Below are positions 1 through 10,619 of a DNA stretch of 64,000 bases, in pieces (position 1 is the first letter of the stretch; every line of letters begins with the position of its first letter). Made by a program: the position numbers and the translations under genes. Under the pieces are notes generated by a model that saw nothing but the letters and a program-made list of their open reading frames with translations, was not told the DNA's origin and searched no databases. Origin of the DNA: Linnemannia hyalina (Eukaryota; Mortierellomycota; Mortierellomycetes; Mortierellales; Mortierellaceae); assembly GCA_019671135.1 (NCBI GenBank), contig JAHRHY010000015.1:1726565-1790564 (forward strand). Direction: 5' to 3'.

Positions 1-203
1 GGTTTGTACATGTGTTTATCCTCTTTGTTAAATAAAAAGGAATGTTGTAGAATAGCATAGAATAGCATCCGATCTACTACAATAATACCATGACTTTTAA
101 TAATAGATACCGGTGCATATTAGCGTCTAGGCAGTTAATACCGTATCTCAACGCTGACTAAATAGGCTATGTATGTCTATTATTTTAAAAACCTGCAATA
201 AGT

Positions 204-1493
204 CTACAAATTACCATTAACATCCATTTGTCGCTTCGTACCTCTAAGCTCAATGGAAAGACCGGGTTGCATTATTACTGCTTGATCCATTGGTGTGTCC
301 TCATCAACATTAACATCAACATCACCATGAAGATTAATACCAAGAAATTTGTTCTGGAGTTGTGCCATTGTATTTCCATCCTCCACTAGCGCACCAACAT
401 CAACATATCCCATTGGTTGCTCAACGTCGTTCTCTGTTGTCGGATACTCGAATCCTTCGCGAAGCCAAGCTGTATGAATTGGTTCTGCAGAAATCTTCAA
501 CAAAGCAACCATCTTTTTCATGTTTAAGAGTAACAAAGATAACTTCAACTGCAAATTATATGTTTGTTTCTTATCCACCAACACAGGAGTACGGTTGTTG
601 TGTTTCTCAAATGTGGAACCAAGGTCTGCAAACAGAGATTCCATCTGCGAGCGGAAACTACCAAAGGTGGTATTGTATAACGCTTCTTCCTGTGTAAGTT
701 CCTTGTTCTTCTGTTTACGGTATGGATGAGCGAAATTTTGGACTCTAAGAATATCAGACTCATCTATAAGCCTCCTTAAGAACTGTGGATACCCTCCATC
801 GAGAGCAATGCAATCCATCTCATGCACTCTCTTGTCCAACTTCATCGTTAGCAGCATTGTTCCATCAGCATTGTTCTTGCAAGATGCAGATTTGGAGACA
901 AATAAAGCCATGCCATTACAATCCATTGCTACCTGTGTGCGTAATCCAGACTTTTTCAGCTTGTAAGAGTACATATCAGCACTACTCTCACCTTTGTATG
1001 TTGCTCTTGTATCATGACCATCAAGATGCAATGTAACATGCTTAAATAATGGAGGATTCTTTTCCTTTGCAGACAAAAGGCGTATTTTAATTGTGGAGAA
1101 CATTGTTGCAATACAGTTGGTGATGTACTTGTTGTGCAAAGTATATTCTTTCTTATAAAACACAGAGTGCATTGCATGAAAACTACTTTTTGGCATGTGT
1201 GGTTCCATTGCTTCCATAGACAGTCCTTTGACAAGATGGTAGAGCATTAAAAGACCTTTCTCCACTTCTTTGTATGGACCAGGATACTTAACCTTTGGCC
1301 AGATGTCAACAAGAAAGAAGTACACTGGAATAGGACCAAGGCGTCGATTTAGGGTTTCTTTTATTTCTGGCATATACCCAATTTCCTTGCTTACAGTACG
1401 ATGATTATTACGTGGTGTAATTGTTGGCCATCCAGCGTTGAGGAAAGTCCAATGGTCATCAAGCAGTTGTTTGAAGTGTTTTGTTAGATCCAT
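204..1493 (-). CDS. DDE_4 (HARBI/IS5-like) DNA transposase
   Basis: This is a transposase-like protein of about 429 residues. The frame is open up to 1583, but I prefer the methionine at 1493 because the 30 residues before it are hydrophobic and unlike the rest. Numbering from 1583, the candidate catalytic acids are D188 in HLDGHD, D262 in ALDGGY and E315 in QMESLF. This order and spacing fit the DDE superfamily endonuclease 4 found in Harbinger-like and fungal elements; HNH or recombinase motifs are absent. It would cut and join transposon ends in the nucleus. I see no adjacent Myb-like partner and did not find terminal inverted repeats. The frame is intact, but upstream exons beyond 1583 cannot be excluded. 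The family call is from motif recognition only. Confidence 0.65.
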   Translation of the reverse strand: MDLTKHFKQLLDDHWTFLNAGWPTITPRNNHRTVSKEIGYMPEIKETLNRRLGPIPVYFFLVDIWPKVKYPGPYKEVEKGLLMLYHLVKGLSMEAMEPHMPKSSFHAMHSVFYKKEYTLHNKYITNCIATMFSTIKIRLLSAKEKNPPLFKHVTLHLDGHDTRATYKGESSADMYSYKLKKSGLRTQVAMDCNGMALFVSKSASCKNNADGTMLLTMKLDKRVHEMDCIALDGGYPQFLRRLIDESDILRVQNFAHPYRKQKNKELTQEEALYNTTFGSFRSQMESLFADLGSTFEKHNNRTPVLVDKKQTYNLQLKLSLLLLNMKKMVALLKISAEPIHTAWLREGFEYPTTENDVEQPMGYVDVGALVEDGNTMAQLQNKFLGINLHGDVDVNVDEDTPMDQAVIMQPGLSIELRGTKRQMDVNGNL

Positions 1494-1653
1494 AATAATA
1501 TTTATGTATTGGATTGTCATGACGTTAACCAACAATAACAATTTTTTAAAAAGGCTTATACTTAACTGTATACACAACAGCATGTAGGATGGTATCTATC
1601 ATACAGCAAGCACATAGTTGAGAATACAAATATATTTTTATATTTTATTCGGT

Positions 1654-2150
1654 AGCGGCCCCTTCATGTGCAGAGGATATAAAAAGGCATATAAAAAATA
1701 TCCAAAGTCCAAGGAACGGAGTGTTGACTTCCATAACTGGCATATCTCTTCATAGTGGGCAACAGAACACAGAATAAAATAGCAATAGACAGCACAAGAA
1801 TTTTTAAAATGTAATCTCTCCCCTGTATTTCACGACAAAGATACAGTTGAGAATACAAGTGCTTTAGATGATCACATACAAGAACTACTCTGTCGAATCT
1901 TGCAGTGAGGGTTACAGTTTAATAGTAGATGAACACATTCAAGATATTGGTGAGCGAAAAATAAGAAGACTTTGTTGTTTGGAGAATGTAGTTGTGTTTA
2001 GTAGGATAATCGCGCAAGGAATGTTACAGTGGTTGTTTTAAATGGTTGATATCATACATACACTCTCCTCTAATGGACGCGGTGGATATCGTCAAGATCT
2101 GCAGAGATGTAACAAACACCATATGATAATTTGGACTTGAAAGGCCTCCT
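1654..2150 (+). repeat. Dispersed ~500-bp repeat, copy 1
   Basis: The sequence from AGCGGCCCCTTCATGTGCAG (1654) to the CCTCCTA at about 2149 recurs on the opposite strand at 14776-15272. It contains a TATA-like ATATAAAAAGG just after its start. In copy 2 it directly follows the pol stop of element B in the sense direction, so it may be an LTR or 3' segment of the A/B family. Here it is inverted relative to element A and abuts A inside the integrase domain, so the junction is a rearrangement. TG...CA ends are not obvious, so calling it an LTR is tentative. Confidence 0.5.
1868..2041 (+). CDS. Small ORF conserved between the two repeat copies
   Basis: A 57-codon frame begins MITYKNYS and contains the block RKIRRLCCLEN. 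The inverted copy at 14786-15055 keeps the same frame and most residues but continues further. I do not recognise the product. No signal peptide or known motif is visible apart from a CC pair. It could be a small element-encoded protein or simply chance conservation of recent repeat copies. Confidence 0.2.
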   Translation: MITYKNYSVESCSEGYSLIVDEHIQDIGERKIRRLCCLENVVVFSRIIAQGMLQWLF

Positions 2151-5100
2151 AGGAACATGTTTCGCCCATGCTTGTTTATGGTCTTGAACCTCTTTGCGAA
2201 TGATAGTGCATGCTGTTTTCACATGATTTTCGGCGACTCCGTTTCCGCGAGGGTGATAAGGGGTGAGTAACCTATGTTGCACTCCCATAGTGGTAGTCAT
2301 CACTTGCACCGCCTCGTTAACGAATTCTCTGCCATTGTCAGATTGGAGGATACGTGGAAAACCAATAGTGGTGAAGATTTTGAACAAAACTTTTGCAATG
2401 GTCATCCCCTTCTTGTCAGGTATGGGTTCCAAGAAGACGAACCTTGTACAAACATCAACCAAAATGAGTAGGAATAGGTTTCCATCGCTCTCCACAGGGA
2501 ATGGACCGGTCAAATCAACCGCCATATGTTCACCTGGTAACTGAGCATGAATGGCCGTCAGAGGGTGGTATCCCTTGCGTGCGATGTTGACTCGCTGGCA
2601 TTCTTGGCAACGCTGAACATACTCCAAGCAATCCTTGGCCAGATTAGGCCACGTCTTTTGCAACGAATGAATATGCTTGACCATGGCATTGGTCCCAATG
2701 TGACCAAGCGCATGTGCGTCGACTAACACTCCTCTTCTCTCTGAGACAGCTACCGTCACACGTTGAGTGTCGGCGTCCTGGATTAAGTGAACATAACCAT
2801 AAATTTTGCTCGGAGCAGATCCTTGAGTGCGGGCTGTCCACAACTCTTGAGGAAACTGGCGAGACAAAGCGTCTGGTAAAACGTTCAGAACGCCAGGTCG
2901 ATAAACAACCTTAAACGTGTAATCCAAAATAGTCTCCTGCCATGCGGTAAGCATCGAGTTCATATCCTTCTGCGTATGCATAAAAGTAAGAGCGCGATGA
3001 TCCGTGAAAAGCGTAAAGTGACGGCCCCACAAATAGTAATGCAACTTCTTCAGTGCAAACACAATTGCCAATAACTCCTTCTGAGTTGTACTATAGCGTC
3101 GTTCACTGGGTTGCAATGAGCGCGCAACAAAAGAAATATATCTAATGTTTTTGGGATTCGCCTCGCCTTCCGGCAGCTGATATAAAATTGCTCCAATTCC
3201 AACGTTAGATGCATCTGTAGCAACATATAACGGCAAATTGAAATCCACCCAGCAAATTATGGGCGATAAGACCAACAAATTCTTTAGTGCCTCAAAGCTC
3301 TTCAACTGAGCAGCATTCAACGTAAATGGACCCGCCACATTACGCATAGCATCTAGCGGAGCGCTAATGGTAGCTATAATGGGTACGTGATCGCGGAAAA
3401 AATTAAAAGTCCCCATATAAGATTGAACCTGCTTACCCGTAGTTGGGGGTTTCCAATCATTGATATTCACCAATTTATTGGGATCAATTCTTTTTCCATC
3501 AAGATCCACAATGAAGCCCAGCAACGCCACCTGCGTACTGTAGAACTTGCACTTGTCAAGGTTAATAATAAGCTTGGCATCAGTTAGCCGTTTAACCAAC
3601 TCTATCATCTGAATCGCATGATCGCTTCTGTTCTTTGATGCGAGAAGAATGTCATCGATAAAATTTCTGACAAATTTCAAATCCCCAAGGATTCGGCTCA
3701 TGCCACGCTGAAACAAACTGGACAAGGGCTTCAATCCAAAAGGAGCCTTCTTGAACATATATTGAATCCCGTTATGCATAAATGCCGTCAACGGCTGATC
3801 TTCTTCATGGATTGGTAATCGATGATACGCCTGCTTTAGGTCCACAGTCGAGAACACTGCATTGCCTCCAGCAAATTGCATGATGTCTGATATAAGTGGT
3901 ACCGGAAAATTATCATCGGGTAGGTGCGCGTTTAAGGGCCGCGGATCCAAGCACACTCGGTAGAGAGTCTTGTTTCCGTTAGCATCTTTCTTAGCCGCTA
4001 GCGTTAATGTGTTGTTGTGTGCATTACCTGCAGGTGCTAATGTAATTACATCATCCTTCAGCCAATTCTGGATTGCTTCATCAAGAACCGGCATTTGCGA
4101 TGCAGCAAATACTTTAGGTCTGCGGTAGAGGATAACGTCATCAGGGACTGGCAAATACACCTTCATTTCAGGTATAGTACAATGACTTGTATTTGGAATC
4201 TTGGCGTTTAACCTCAGCGACTCTTCTATACTCTTCATGAACGCGTCCTTTTCCGCAATAAATTCCTGCGTCTTTTCTCGTTCTGGAATCGTGAGAGGTA
4301 TCAGCGTGGGCTTTTCGTCTTCAACTGGCGCTGGCATCCGTCCAGACGACTCATCTGCATCGGGTAGTCCAACGATATTGAATCCATAGCGGTGAAAGAG
4401 ATCCATGCCAATGGTAACTGCATGACTCTGTTCAATAACCTCATATGGCGCGCTAAGCACATTCTGTCCACAGACAATCTCTACGTTTTCCGTTTCTCCA
4501 ACGCGTTTAATGACAGACGAGTCAGCTAATTCAATGTATCCTTCCATTGGTTTAACCGGAATAGAATACTTTTTGACTACAGCTGCACTAATAAATGAGT
4601 GTGTGGCACCAGTATCAATGAGTGCAAGATGTCGCTCTTGATTAAGATAAACAGGAACAAACAGTCGATTATCCGGCTGATGTTTTCGTTTACTTGAACC
4701 ATAGTGCTTGTGTACTAACTCAAAGTCCTTCTTTCCAAAGGAGAATAATGGGTAACCATCACATGCGTCTGACACTGGGTTATCACTAATTGAAAATCTT
4801 TCGAAGGCCCTTAGGTACTCGTCGTCTACTACATCCTCGATGTTGTACTCGGCCGGTGCATTATCTCTTCCTTCTTTAACAATGCCCATAGCTCCATACT
4901 TCACCTTTGCTTGGTCGACAGCCACTTTAGCATCACCGCTACCTTCCCCCCCGTCGAGAGGATGCATCGGCAATGGACCTACATGAACTCTCATACCCAA
5001 ACCGGATTCACCACGCAGTTTGCTCTTCAATTCGATTTTCGCAATACCCTTTGCATTCTTCTTTTTCTTCTTTCTCTTCTTCACTGTTTCACTCCGTGGG

Positions 5101-6851
5101 TTGATGTCACTGACATTCTTCTCGTCAGTTGTTGTTTCATTCACTATGACTACTTCTGTTAAACTGTGCGACTGCTCCTCCAGTTCATGTACATCAGTTT
5201 GTTGCATCTCACTGCTTGTTTCCACCTGTTTGGAATGCAGAATGAAAGACGCGTCGTTAGTCATGCGGTCATGTTCGACTTCGGTGACGTCACCATTTTC
5301 GTTACTCATCTCAACGACATCTTGGTCGACAACAGACATCTCACCACCATCTACTTCAACTTTTTCTTCAGATGCATCATCATACTCAACAGTGTGGTTT
5401 AGCTTACCATTGCTGTTTCCTCTGCCAGGATAAGGATGGTGTCCACGGTTGAAGTTCCTCTTGTAACCTCCACGACCATGACTGCCTCCTCGACCTCTAG
5501 GCGCACCAGAACCACTACCATTACCGAAGGCGCCACGTTGACCGCCGAATCCAGCATTCCCCCTCTGGACCGAACTGTCACCCGCTGTAGGAACTTGGTT
5601 GATGCTACCACCAGTAGTCCCCCCGACACGCGTTCCACTTGTCGTCGCAAGCGTTGCTGCTGCCGCTGCCCTCTTCTGCTGGTTGATGAGCTTATCCTTT
5701 AAACTCTGGGCCTGCCTCGCTGCTTCGTTATCTGCAGCCCCGGTCAATCGTCTCCTCTCCAAAATAACCGGTGCCCACTCATCACTGTCTGCGGGTCCCT
5801 GCATATGCTGCAAACTGTCCATATAAGACTCGAAGGTTGTTTCATCAGGTGCCACACCCAGCATCCCCTCAAGGACCGCAATGCGCTTCTGTAACAAGAT
5901 CATCGTAAGAACGCTCGGGTCGACCGCTCTCTGCAGCAAGAATAACAAATCAGCGAACTTGGGTAAGTCCTTGACTTGGTACACATCCATCAACCTCTTC
6001 ATCCGATGGTAGTACTGCTTGTACGATTCACCTCGTTCTAACCCCATCTTGATCACCTTCTCAACCTCATCTGTTCTCTCAGTCTGCGTCATAGCACTCT
6101 CCACAAACACTTTCTCGCATCTCGCCCACGGCCACTTTCCTTCAGGGTCACGACTCAAGACTGCATTCATGGCATCAGACGCTTTGCGATCCATATTCGC
6201 CAAGCACAACAACCTTGAACATCTCTCATCGAACCCGCCCGTCGTGAACTTTGTTACTCCTATTCTATGGAATTCGTACAGGAACTCTCGGACGTTGGTA
6301 ATCAAGGGACCGTGGATCTTGATGTCAAGAACAGGAAGCAGATGAGCCTCGACCAACCGATGGTAACGCGGAAACTCATTCGACAACTTGATCTCGTCAA
6401 TCTTTCCACCCTTCTTAACCCCCAACTCCTCATTCTCCTCTCTGGTCACAACACTAGAGAATGCCGTCCTCCCCATGGACCTCTCAGCACTCTCTAGGTC
6501 ATCCAGCATGACATTCCACTCGTTCATCGCGGTCTTGGCCTCAGCGATCTGACGTGTTAGTTCCGCCAACTTTGGTCGCTCCTGGTCGCCCTCCTCTTGG
6601 CTCAACCCTTGGATGCGCGCGGCTAACTGCATCTTCTGTCTCGTCAACGTCGCCAGTTGCATCGAATACTCCTTCATCTTTCCTCTGGCTGCATGGGCAT
6701 CCATAAAGTCAGAGCCAACAGTCTCCTGCATGTCAACATCAACGTCCATGCCTGCTCCCTCATCTCGTCCCGACGTCAAGGTAAGTGCATCTAACGCACC
6801 AACAACCTTATTGCCAACGTCCTCGTTCTTCTTTGCCGTATTCGCTGCCAT
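2070..6851 (-). CDS. Ty3 element A gag-pol polyprotein, C-terminally truncated
   Basis: A single 1593-codon frame encodes a gag-pol polyprotein of a Ty3/Metaviridae retrotransposon. Order: coiled-coil-like gag (to about 400), an RG-rich segment and no CCHC knuckle, a KKRKKKKK basic stretch, an aspartic protease with DTGATHSF near 746, reverse transcriptase with FIDD near 1064, RNase H with ATDAS near 1211, and integrase with an HHCC finger near 1384-1430. The integrase acids are D in AVDLTG (~1444), D in QSDNGRE (~1506) and E in VAENH (~1543). Just after the last, homology to element B stops and the frame runs into the inverted repeat at ~2149. The integrase tail and chromodomain are therefore missing. 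No frameshift is needed between gag and pol. With its 3' end gone, A is probably defective. Confidence 0.9.
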   Translation of the reverse strand: MAANTAKKNEDVGNKVVGALDALTLTSGRDEGAGMDVDVDMQETVGSDFMDAHAARGKMKEYSMQLATLTRQKMQLAARIQGLSQEEGDQERPKLAELTRQIAEAKTAMNEWNVMLDDLESAERSMGRTAFSSVVTREENEELGVKKGGKIDEIKLSNEFPRYHRLVEAHLLPVLDIKIHGPLITNVREFLYEFHRIGVTKFTTGGFDERCSRLLCLANMDRKASDAMNAVLSRDPEGKWPWARCEKVFVESAMTQTERTDEVEKVIKMGLERGESYKQYYHRMKRLMDVYQVKDLPKFADLLFLLQRAVDPSVLTMILLQKRIAVLEGMLGVAPDETTFESYMDSLQHMQGPADSDEWAPVILERRRLTGAADNEAARQAQSLKDKLINQQKRAAAAATLATTSGTRVGGTTGGSINQVPTAGDSSVQRGNAGFGGQRGAFGNGSGSGAPRGRGGSHGRGGYKRNFNRGHHPYPGRGNSNGKLNHTVEYDDASEEKVEVDGGEMSVVDQDVVEMSNENGDVTEVEHDRMTNDASFILHSKQVETSSEMQQTDVHELEEQSHSLTEVVIVNETTTDEKNVSDINPRSETVKKRKKKKKNAKGIAKIELKSKLRGESGLGMRVHVGPLPMHPLDGGEGSGDAKVAVDQAKVKYGAMGIVKEGRDNAPAEYNIEDVVDDEYLRAFERFSISDNPVSDACDGYPLFSFGKKDFELVHKHYGSSKRKHQPDNRLFVPVYLNQERHLALIDTGATHSFISAAVVKKYSIPVKPMEGYIELADSSVIKRVGETENVEIVCGQNVLSAPYEVIEQSHAVTIGMDLFHRYGFNIVGLPDADESSGRMPAPVEDEKPTLIPLTIPEREKTQEFIAEKDAFMKSIEESLRLNAKIPNTSHCTIPEMKVYLPVPDDVILYRRPKVFAASQMPVLDEAIQNWLKDDVITLAPAGNAHNNTLTLAAKKDANGNKTLYRVCLDPRPLNAHLPDDNFPVPLISDIMQFAGGNAVFSTVDLKQAYHRLPIHEEDQPLTAFMHNGIQYMFKKAPFGLKPLSSLFQRGMSRILGDLKFVRNFIDDILLASKNRSDHAIQMIELVKRLTDAKLIINLDKCKFYSTQVALLGFIVDLDGKRIDPNKLVNINDWKPPTTGKQVQSYMGTFNFFRDHVPIIATISAPLDAMRNVAGPFTLNAAQLKSFEALKNLLVLSPIICWVDFNLPLYVATDASNVGIGAILYQLPEGEANPKNIRYISFVARSLQPSERRYSTTQKELLAIVFALKKLHYYLWGRHFTLFTDHRALTFMHTQKDMNSMLTAWQETILDYTFKVVYRPGVLNVLPDALSRQFPQELWTARTQGSAPSKIYGYVHLIQDADTQRVTVAVSERRGVLVDAHALGHIGTNAMVKHIHSLQKTWPNLAKDCLEYVQRCQECQRVNIARKGYHPLTAIHAQLPGEHMAVDLTGPFPVESDGNLFLLILVDVCTRFVFLEPIPDKKGMTIAKVLFKIFTTIGFPRILQSDNGREFVNEAVQVMTTTMGVQHRLLTPYHPRGNGVAENHVKTACTIIRKEVQDHKQAWAKHVPRRPFKSKLSYGVCYISADLDDIHRVH

Positions 6852-7652
6852 TCTCTATGACCCAATTAAAGGAAAAGAAAACAAACAGACAAGCAGAATA
6901 AACAGAAAACGAAATGAGCTTTTGAAAACTGATGATCAACCAGACTGCACCCCAGAAAAAATAATACTGTTACTACTAACGTCAACTTCCAGTACTTTTT
7001 TGCTCAGTGATCCACTTGATTCAAAATAAAAATAAAAAACAACACCCAGAAAAAACTAAAAGTTTTCTAATGCAAATGAATTCGGATGAGGGCACACCTA
7101 AATGCCAACAAAGACGAATCCCGCGTTTATTTGAACAAGAATGTCCTTGATCAAAACTAACGGTGAGTTTTCTAATGAATCTCTGCTACCGTGTTATATG
7201 AAGACCTCAAATGACCACACAGATGTATGATCGCACTTGAAAGCTCCAACACAAAAAGGTAGAATAGTAACCAAATAATAACAACGAAAGTAACCGCCTG
7301 TTACACTTCGTATTAATGATCAGTCTCTGCTGTAACCTTGTCACTAGTGACCAGATACACGCACGAAATGACCACAAATAAAAGAAAAGGATCCTGTCCT
7401 TGTTGGATTATCCTGAAAATAGAGAAAAATCCTGACAGTAAAGGTCCTGTTCTGTAATGATCCGTAAATGCTCCCGTTACGTCCTGAATCGCTCCTGTAG
7501 ATTGATGGAGTGTTCCTCGTAATGGGTTGAATGAATAAATAAATGAGTGGATGGATCCTGTCAATCGTTCGACGGATTCTGATCCCGATCCGTGTTGTAT
7601 TTATCAAAAAAAATGAAAATTTTTACGCTAGTCACGCACAATCGAATTGATA
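6852..7652. other. Noncoding, candidate 5' UTR/LTR of element A
   Basis: AT-rich sequence upstream of the A start codon. On the minus strand TGGATCACTGAG (around 7012) could be a primer-binding site placed between an LTR and gag, but it does not match the initiator-Met site used by C and D, and no second LTR copy is present to prove it. I see no convincing gene here. Confidence 0.3.
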
Positions 7653-7654
7653 AG

Positions 7655-7782
7655 ACAAGAGAGGGATCTTTGTTAACAGCCCAGACACCTCCATTTATGT
7701 CGGTGTCTGGTCATATGACTAAATTACTGTCTCTAGCCTAATTACATTAGCTGACACCCCCGAGACAGGCAAATATGCGACA
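7655..7782. mobile_element. Truncated copy of the 173-bp inverted-repeat element
   Basis: This stretch matches, in reverse orientation, the element inserted in D at 28815-28987. The right terminal repeat, ending GCAAATATGCGACA at 7782, is complete. The left end is missing from about AGACAAGAG outward. Immediately to the right the pol frame of element E begins in the middle of a domain, so the deletion that removed the left end probably also removed the 5' part of E. Confidence 0.8.
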
Positions 7783-9953
7783 CCACTCCCTCTTCCGTTT
7801 CGGATGTCCAGTGCTTTCTGGGTTTCTCCAACTTCTACCGTCGTTTTGTACGGAAATACTCCCATATCGCCGCGCCTCTCACCGCGTTACTCAAGAAAAA
7901 TACTAACTTTGTCTGGACCGCTATCGCACAAGCCGCTTTCACGGAGCTCAAGTCACGCTTCATGTCTGGCCCCGTCCTTCGGCATTTCCAACCAGATCGC
8001 CCCTGCATCATTGAAACTGACGCTTCTGACAAGGCCCTCGGCGCTGTCTGCAGTCAGCGTGACCAAGATGGACGCCTACATCCTATCGCTTACTACTCCC
8101 GAAAACTATTGCCTGCTGAACTCAACTATCAGATCTACGACAAAGAACTCCTTGCCATTGTGTCTGCCTTTAAACATTGGCGACACTACCTGGAATTCTC
8201 GCCCGCTACCACGGAAGTCATCACCGACCACAGAAATCTTGAGTACTTTACCACCACGCGCCAATTGAGCCGCCGTCAAGTCCGCTGGTCTGAAATCTTG
8301 TCTGACTACAACTTTACCATCCATTACCGCCCTGGCTCCCAGAATGCCGCTGCCGATGCTTTGTCCCGGCGGGACAACCCTGGAGAGGGAGGTGCGGCCC
8401 AGCACGGCAAGACCGAGATGACCCTCCTACCGCCGATCCAGATTCTGAACACCATCCAGGCCCGGTCACTGCAACCAGAGACGCCAGCGATCCAGGAAAA
8501 AATCAAGACACTAATCCCCGATGATCTATACTTTGGTCCAATACTCGCCAAGACCGCAAAGTCGAACTCGGACAATGCCCAGTACTCAATTCAAGATGGG
8601 CTACTCCTGCGGGATGGCCTTGTCTGCGTCCCCGACGATCCCGAACTCAAGAAACAAATCCTTCAAGAATGTCACGACGCCCCAACCGCCGGTCATTTTG
8701 GAATTACCAAGACCTCAGACCTTGTCAGTCGAACCTTTTACTGGCCTTCCATGTGGCGTTACATCAAGGATTACATCAACGGTTGTGACACCTGCCAACG
8801 GACAAAGTCATCCACTCACAAGCCTTATGGACTTTTACAACCCCTGCCTGTACCAGATCGCCCCTGGACCTCAGTATCGATGGATTTCATCACCCAACTC
8901 CCCCCCTCAAACGGCTATACGGCAATCTGTGTTTTTGTGGACCGATTCACCAAGATGGCACACTTTGTCCCCACCTACGACAACATCAATGCACAGGATA
9001 CGGTCTGTTTGTTCCTAGAACGCGTATTTTCAGCCCACGGTCTCCCGGATGACATTGTTTCTGACAGAGGCGCCACCTTCACTTCAGCCTTCGTTTCCAC
9101 CATGTTCAAGTCTCTGGGGATCAATCAGAAGCTTTCTACCGCCTACCACCAACGCACCGATGGACAGACCGAGAGAGTAAATTCAATACTGGAACAGTAC
9201 CTACGAGGGTATATCGACTATCAGCAAACGGACTGGAGCACCCTTCTACCGATAGCAGAATTTGCATACAACAACGCAACACACTCAACAACAAAAACAA
9301 CACCATTCTTTGCCAACCTCGGCTACCATCCGAAATTCACCATCACCATCCCAAGAGTCTCGAAGGACAATGTCCCAGCCCAGGAACGCGTCCAGGCCCT
9401 AAAGAACCTCCATGCGGAGATGCAACTCAATATCCACACCGCCATTGAACAGCATGCCAGGAACTTCGACACCAAGGCCCAACCACAACCCAATCTGCAA
9501 GTAGGAGATCTTGTATGGCTAGACGCCCGGAACCTCCAAACGAACAGACCATGCAAGAAGCTCGACCATAAGCGCATGGGCCCTTACCGTATTCTCGAAA
9601 AAATCGGCACTCGATCCTTCCGTCTCGATTTACCACCAACGACCAAGCTACATCCTGTCTTTCATGTAAACTTACTTGAGCGTGCGCATCCAGATACGAT
9701 CCCCGGTCGAGCCTCAAAACGACCTCCTCCGCTTGTCGTCTCCGGCGATGAGGAGTACGAGGTTGAGGCCATTTTGGATTCACGGATCAGGCGCAACCAC
9801 CTTGAATACTATATACATTGGAGAGGCTACCCCGTATCCGAACGAACCTGGGAACCGGCCGCCTGTGTCAAGAATTCCCCGGACCTTGTTCGCGAGTTCC
9901 ATCTGCAACACCCTCACAAACCCAGCCAAAGGCCTCTTGGAACTCGGCCCTAG
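7783..9953 (+). pseudogene. Ty3 element E pol, 5'-truncated chromovirus
   Basis: The open frame enters at 7785 inside the reverse transcriptase thumb (DVQCFLGFSNFYRRF) and continues to a stop at 9951-9953. RNase H (ETDASDKALGAV, ~8020), the integrase HHCC finger (GHFGIT to CDTCQRTK, 8690-8800), D in SMDFITQLP (~8880), D in VSDRGATF (~9060) and E in GQTERVNS (~9172) are all present. A chromodomain follows (YEVEAIL to ERTWEP, 9755-9860), so the family is a chromovirus distinct from A-D. Gag, protease and most of the reverse transcriptase are absent, cut exactly at the edge of the inverted-repeat element. The remaining frame is uninterrupted, so the loss is fairly recent. Confidence 0.88.
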
Positions 9954-9963
9954 AGGGGGAGGT

Positions 9964-10160
9964 TGTCACGAGACAAGAGCTTGCTCTTGTGACTTCGCCC
10001 TAACGAGTATAAAAGGGCCTTAGATAGCAAATCTATAGCTCTTTACTTGGTATCGCCAATACAACATACTCTTTAACCTATTCCTTATACTCATTTCTTA
10101 GTCCTTGATCAAGGTTCTCTTTATCTACTTCATTCTATTGCTTGGTCTGCTTTCTTGACA
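9964..10160 (+). repeat. 3' LTR of element E
   Basis: Directly after the pol stop and a purine tract (AGAGGGGGAGGT) a segment starts TGTCACGAGACAAG and ends CTTGACA, giving TGTCA/TGACA inverted ends. It contains GTATAAAAGGG at about 10008, a good TATA box. The 5' partner is absent, so the right boundary is inferred from the terminal TGACA only. Confidence 0.65.
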
Positions 10161-10619
10161 GGTAGGCGTAGAACTCCATGCAAGAGACAAAGTGTGGAGA
10201 GTCTTCTTTAAGGTGTTTCTCATGCATTCGTTCGTTGTAGTTGGTAAGTTGCGCGGAAGAAAGGTTATAGCTTTCCAGAATGTTGATGATGTTGTAATTG
10301 TTGCTTTCTTGTTGACGTTCTGTTGCTGTGTTAATGCCATTGATGTGATGGATGTTTTTGTTGATGGCAATGATATATTGCTGGAGGTTGATGAAAGGTA
10401 CATTGTAATAGCAACAGAAGAAGGGTGACAGACAGGAGCAGGAGGCAGAAACGGATGGTGTTTATTGTACAGGGGAGCCAGGGTATTTATATGTGCTAGG
10501 CTATGGGCTCCAGAATGGTGGTGAGGTGATGATGTGGTTAGATGGGGATGTAATTAGGTGATAATGTGGTTAGATGGGACAGTGGTTAGATGACGCTAAT
10601 GATCTAGGGTCACAACAGA
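10161..10619. other. Noncoding spacer with a diverged repeat
   Basis: No supported gene. The segment GTAATAGCAACAGA (about 10405) followed by TTTATTGTACAGGGGA (about 10460) recurs, diverged, at 43980-44130, so a small unidentified repeat lies here. The minus strand may contain further Helitron remains, but I could not align them convincingly. Confidence 0.3.

Noticed and set aside
3640..3670. FIDD in place of YxDD in the reverse transcriptases of A and B
   Set aside because: FxDD variants are frequent in Ty3 elements, so it is not evidence of inactivation.
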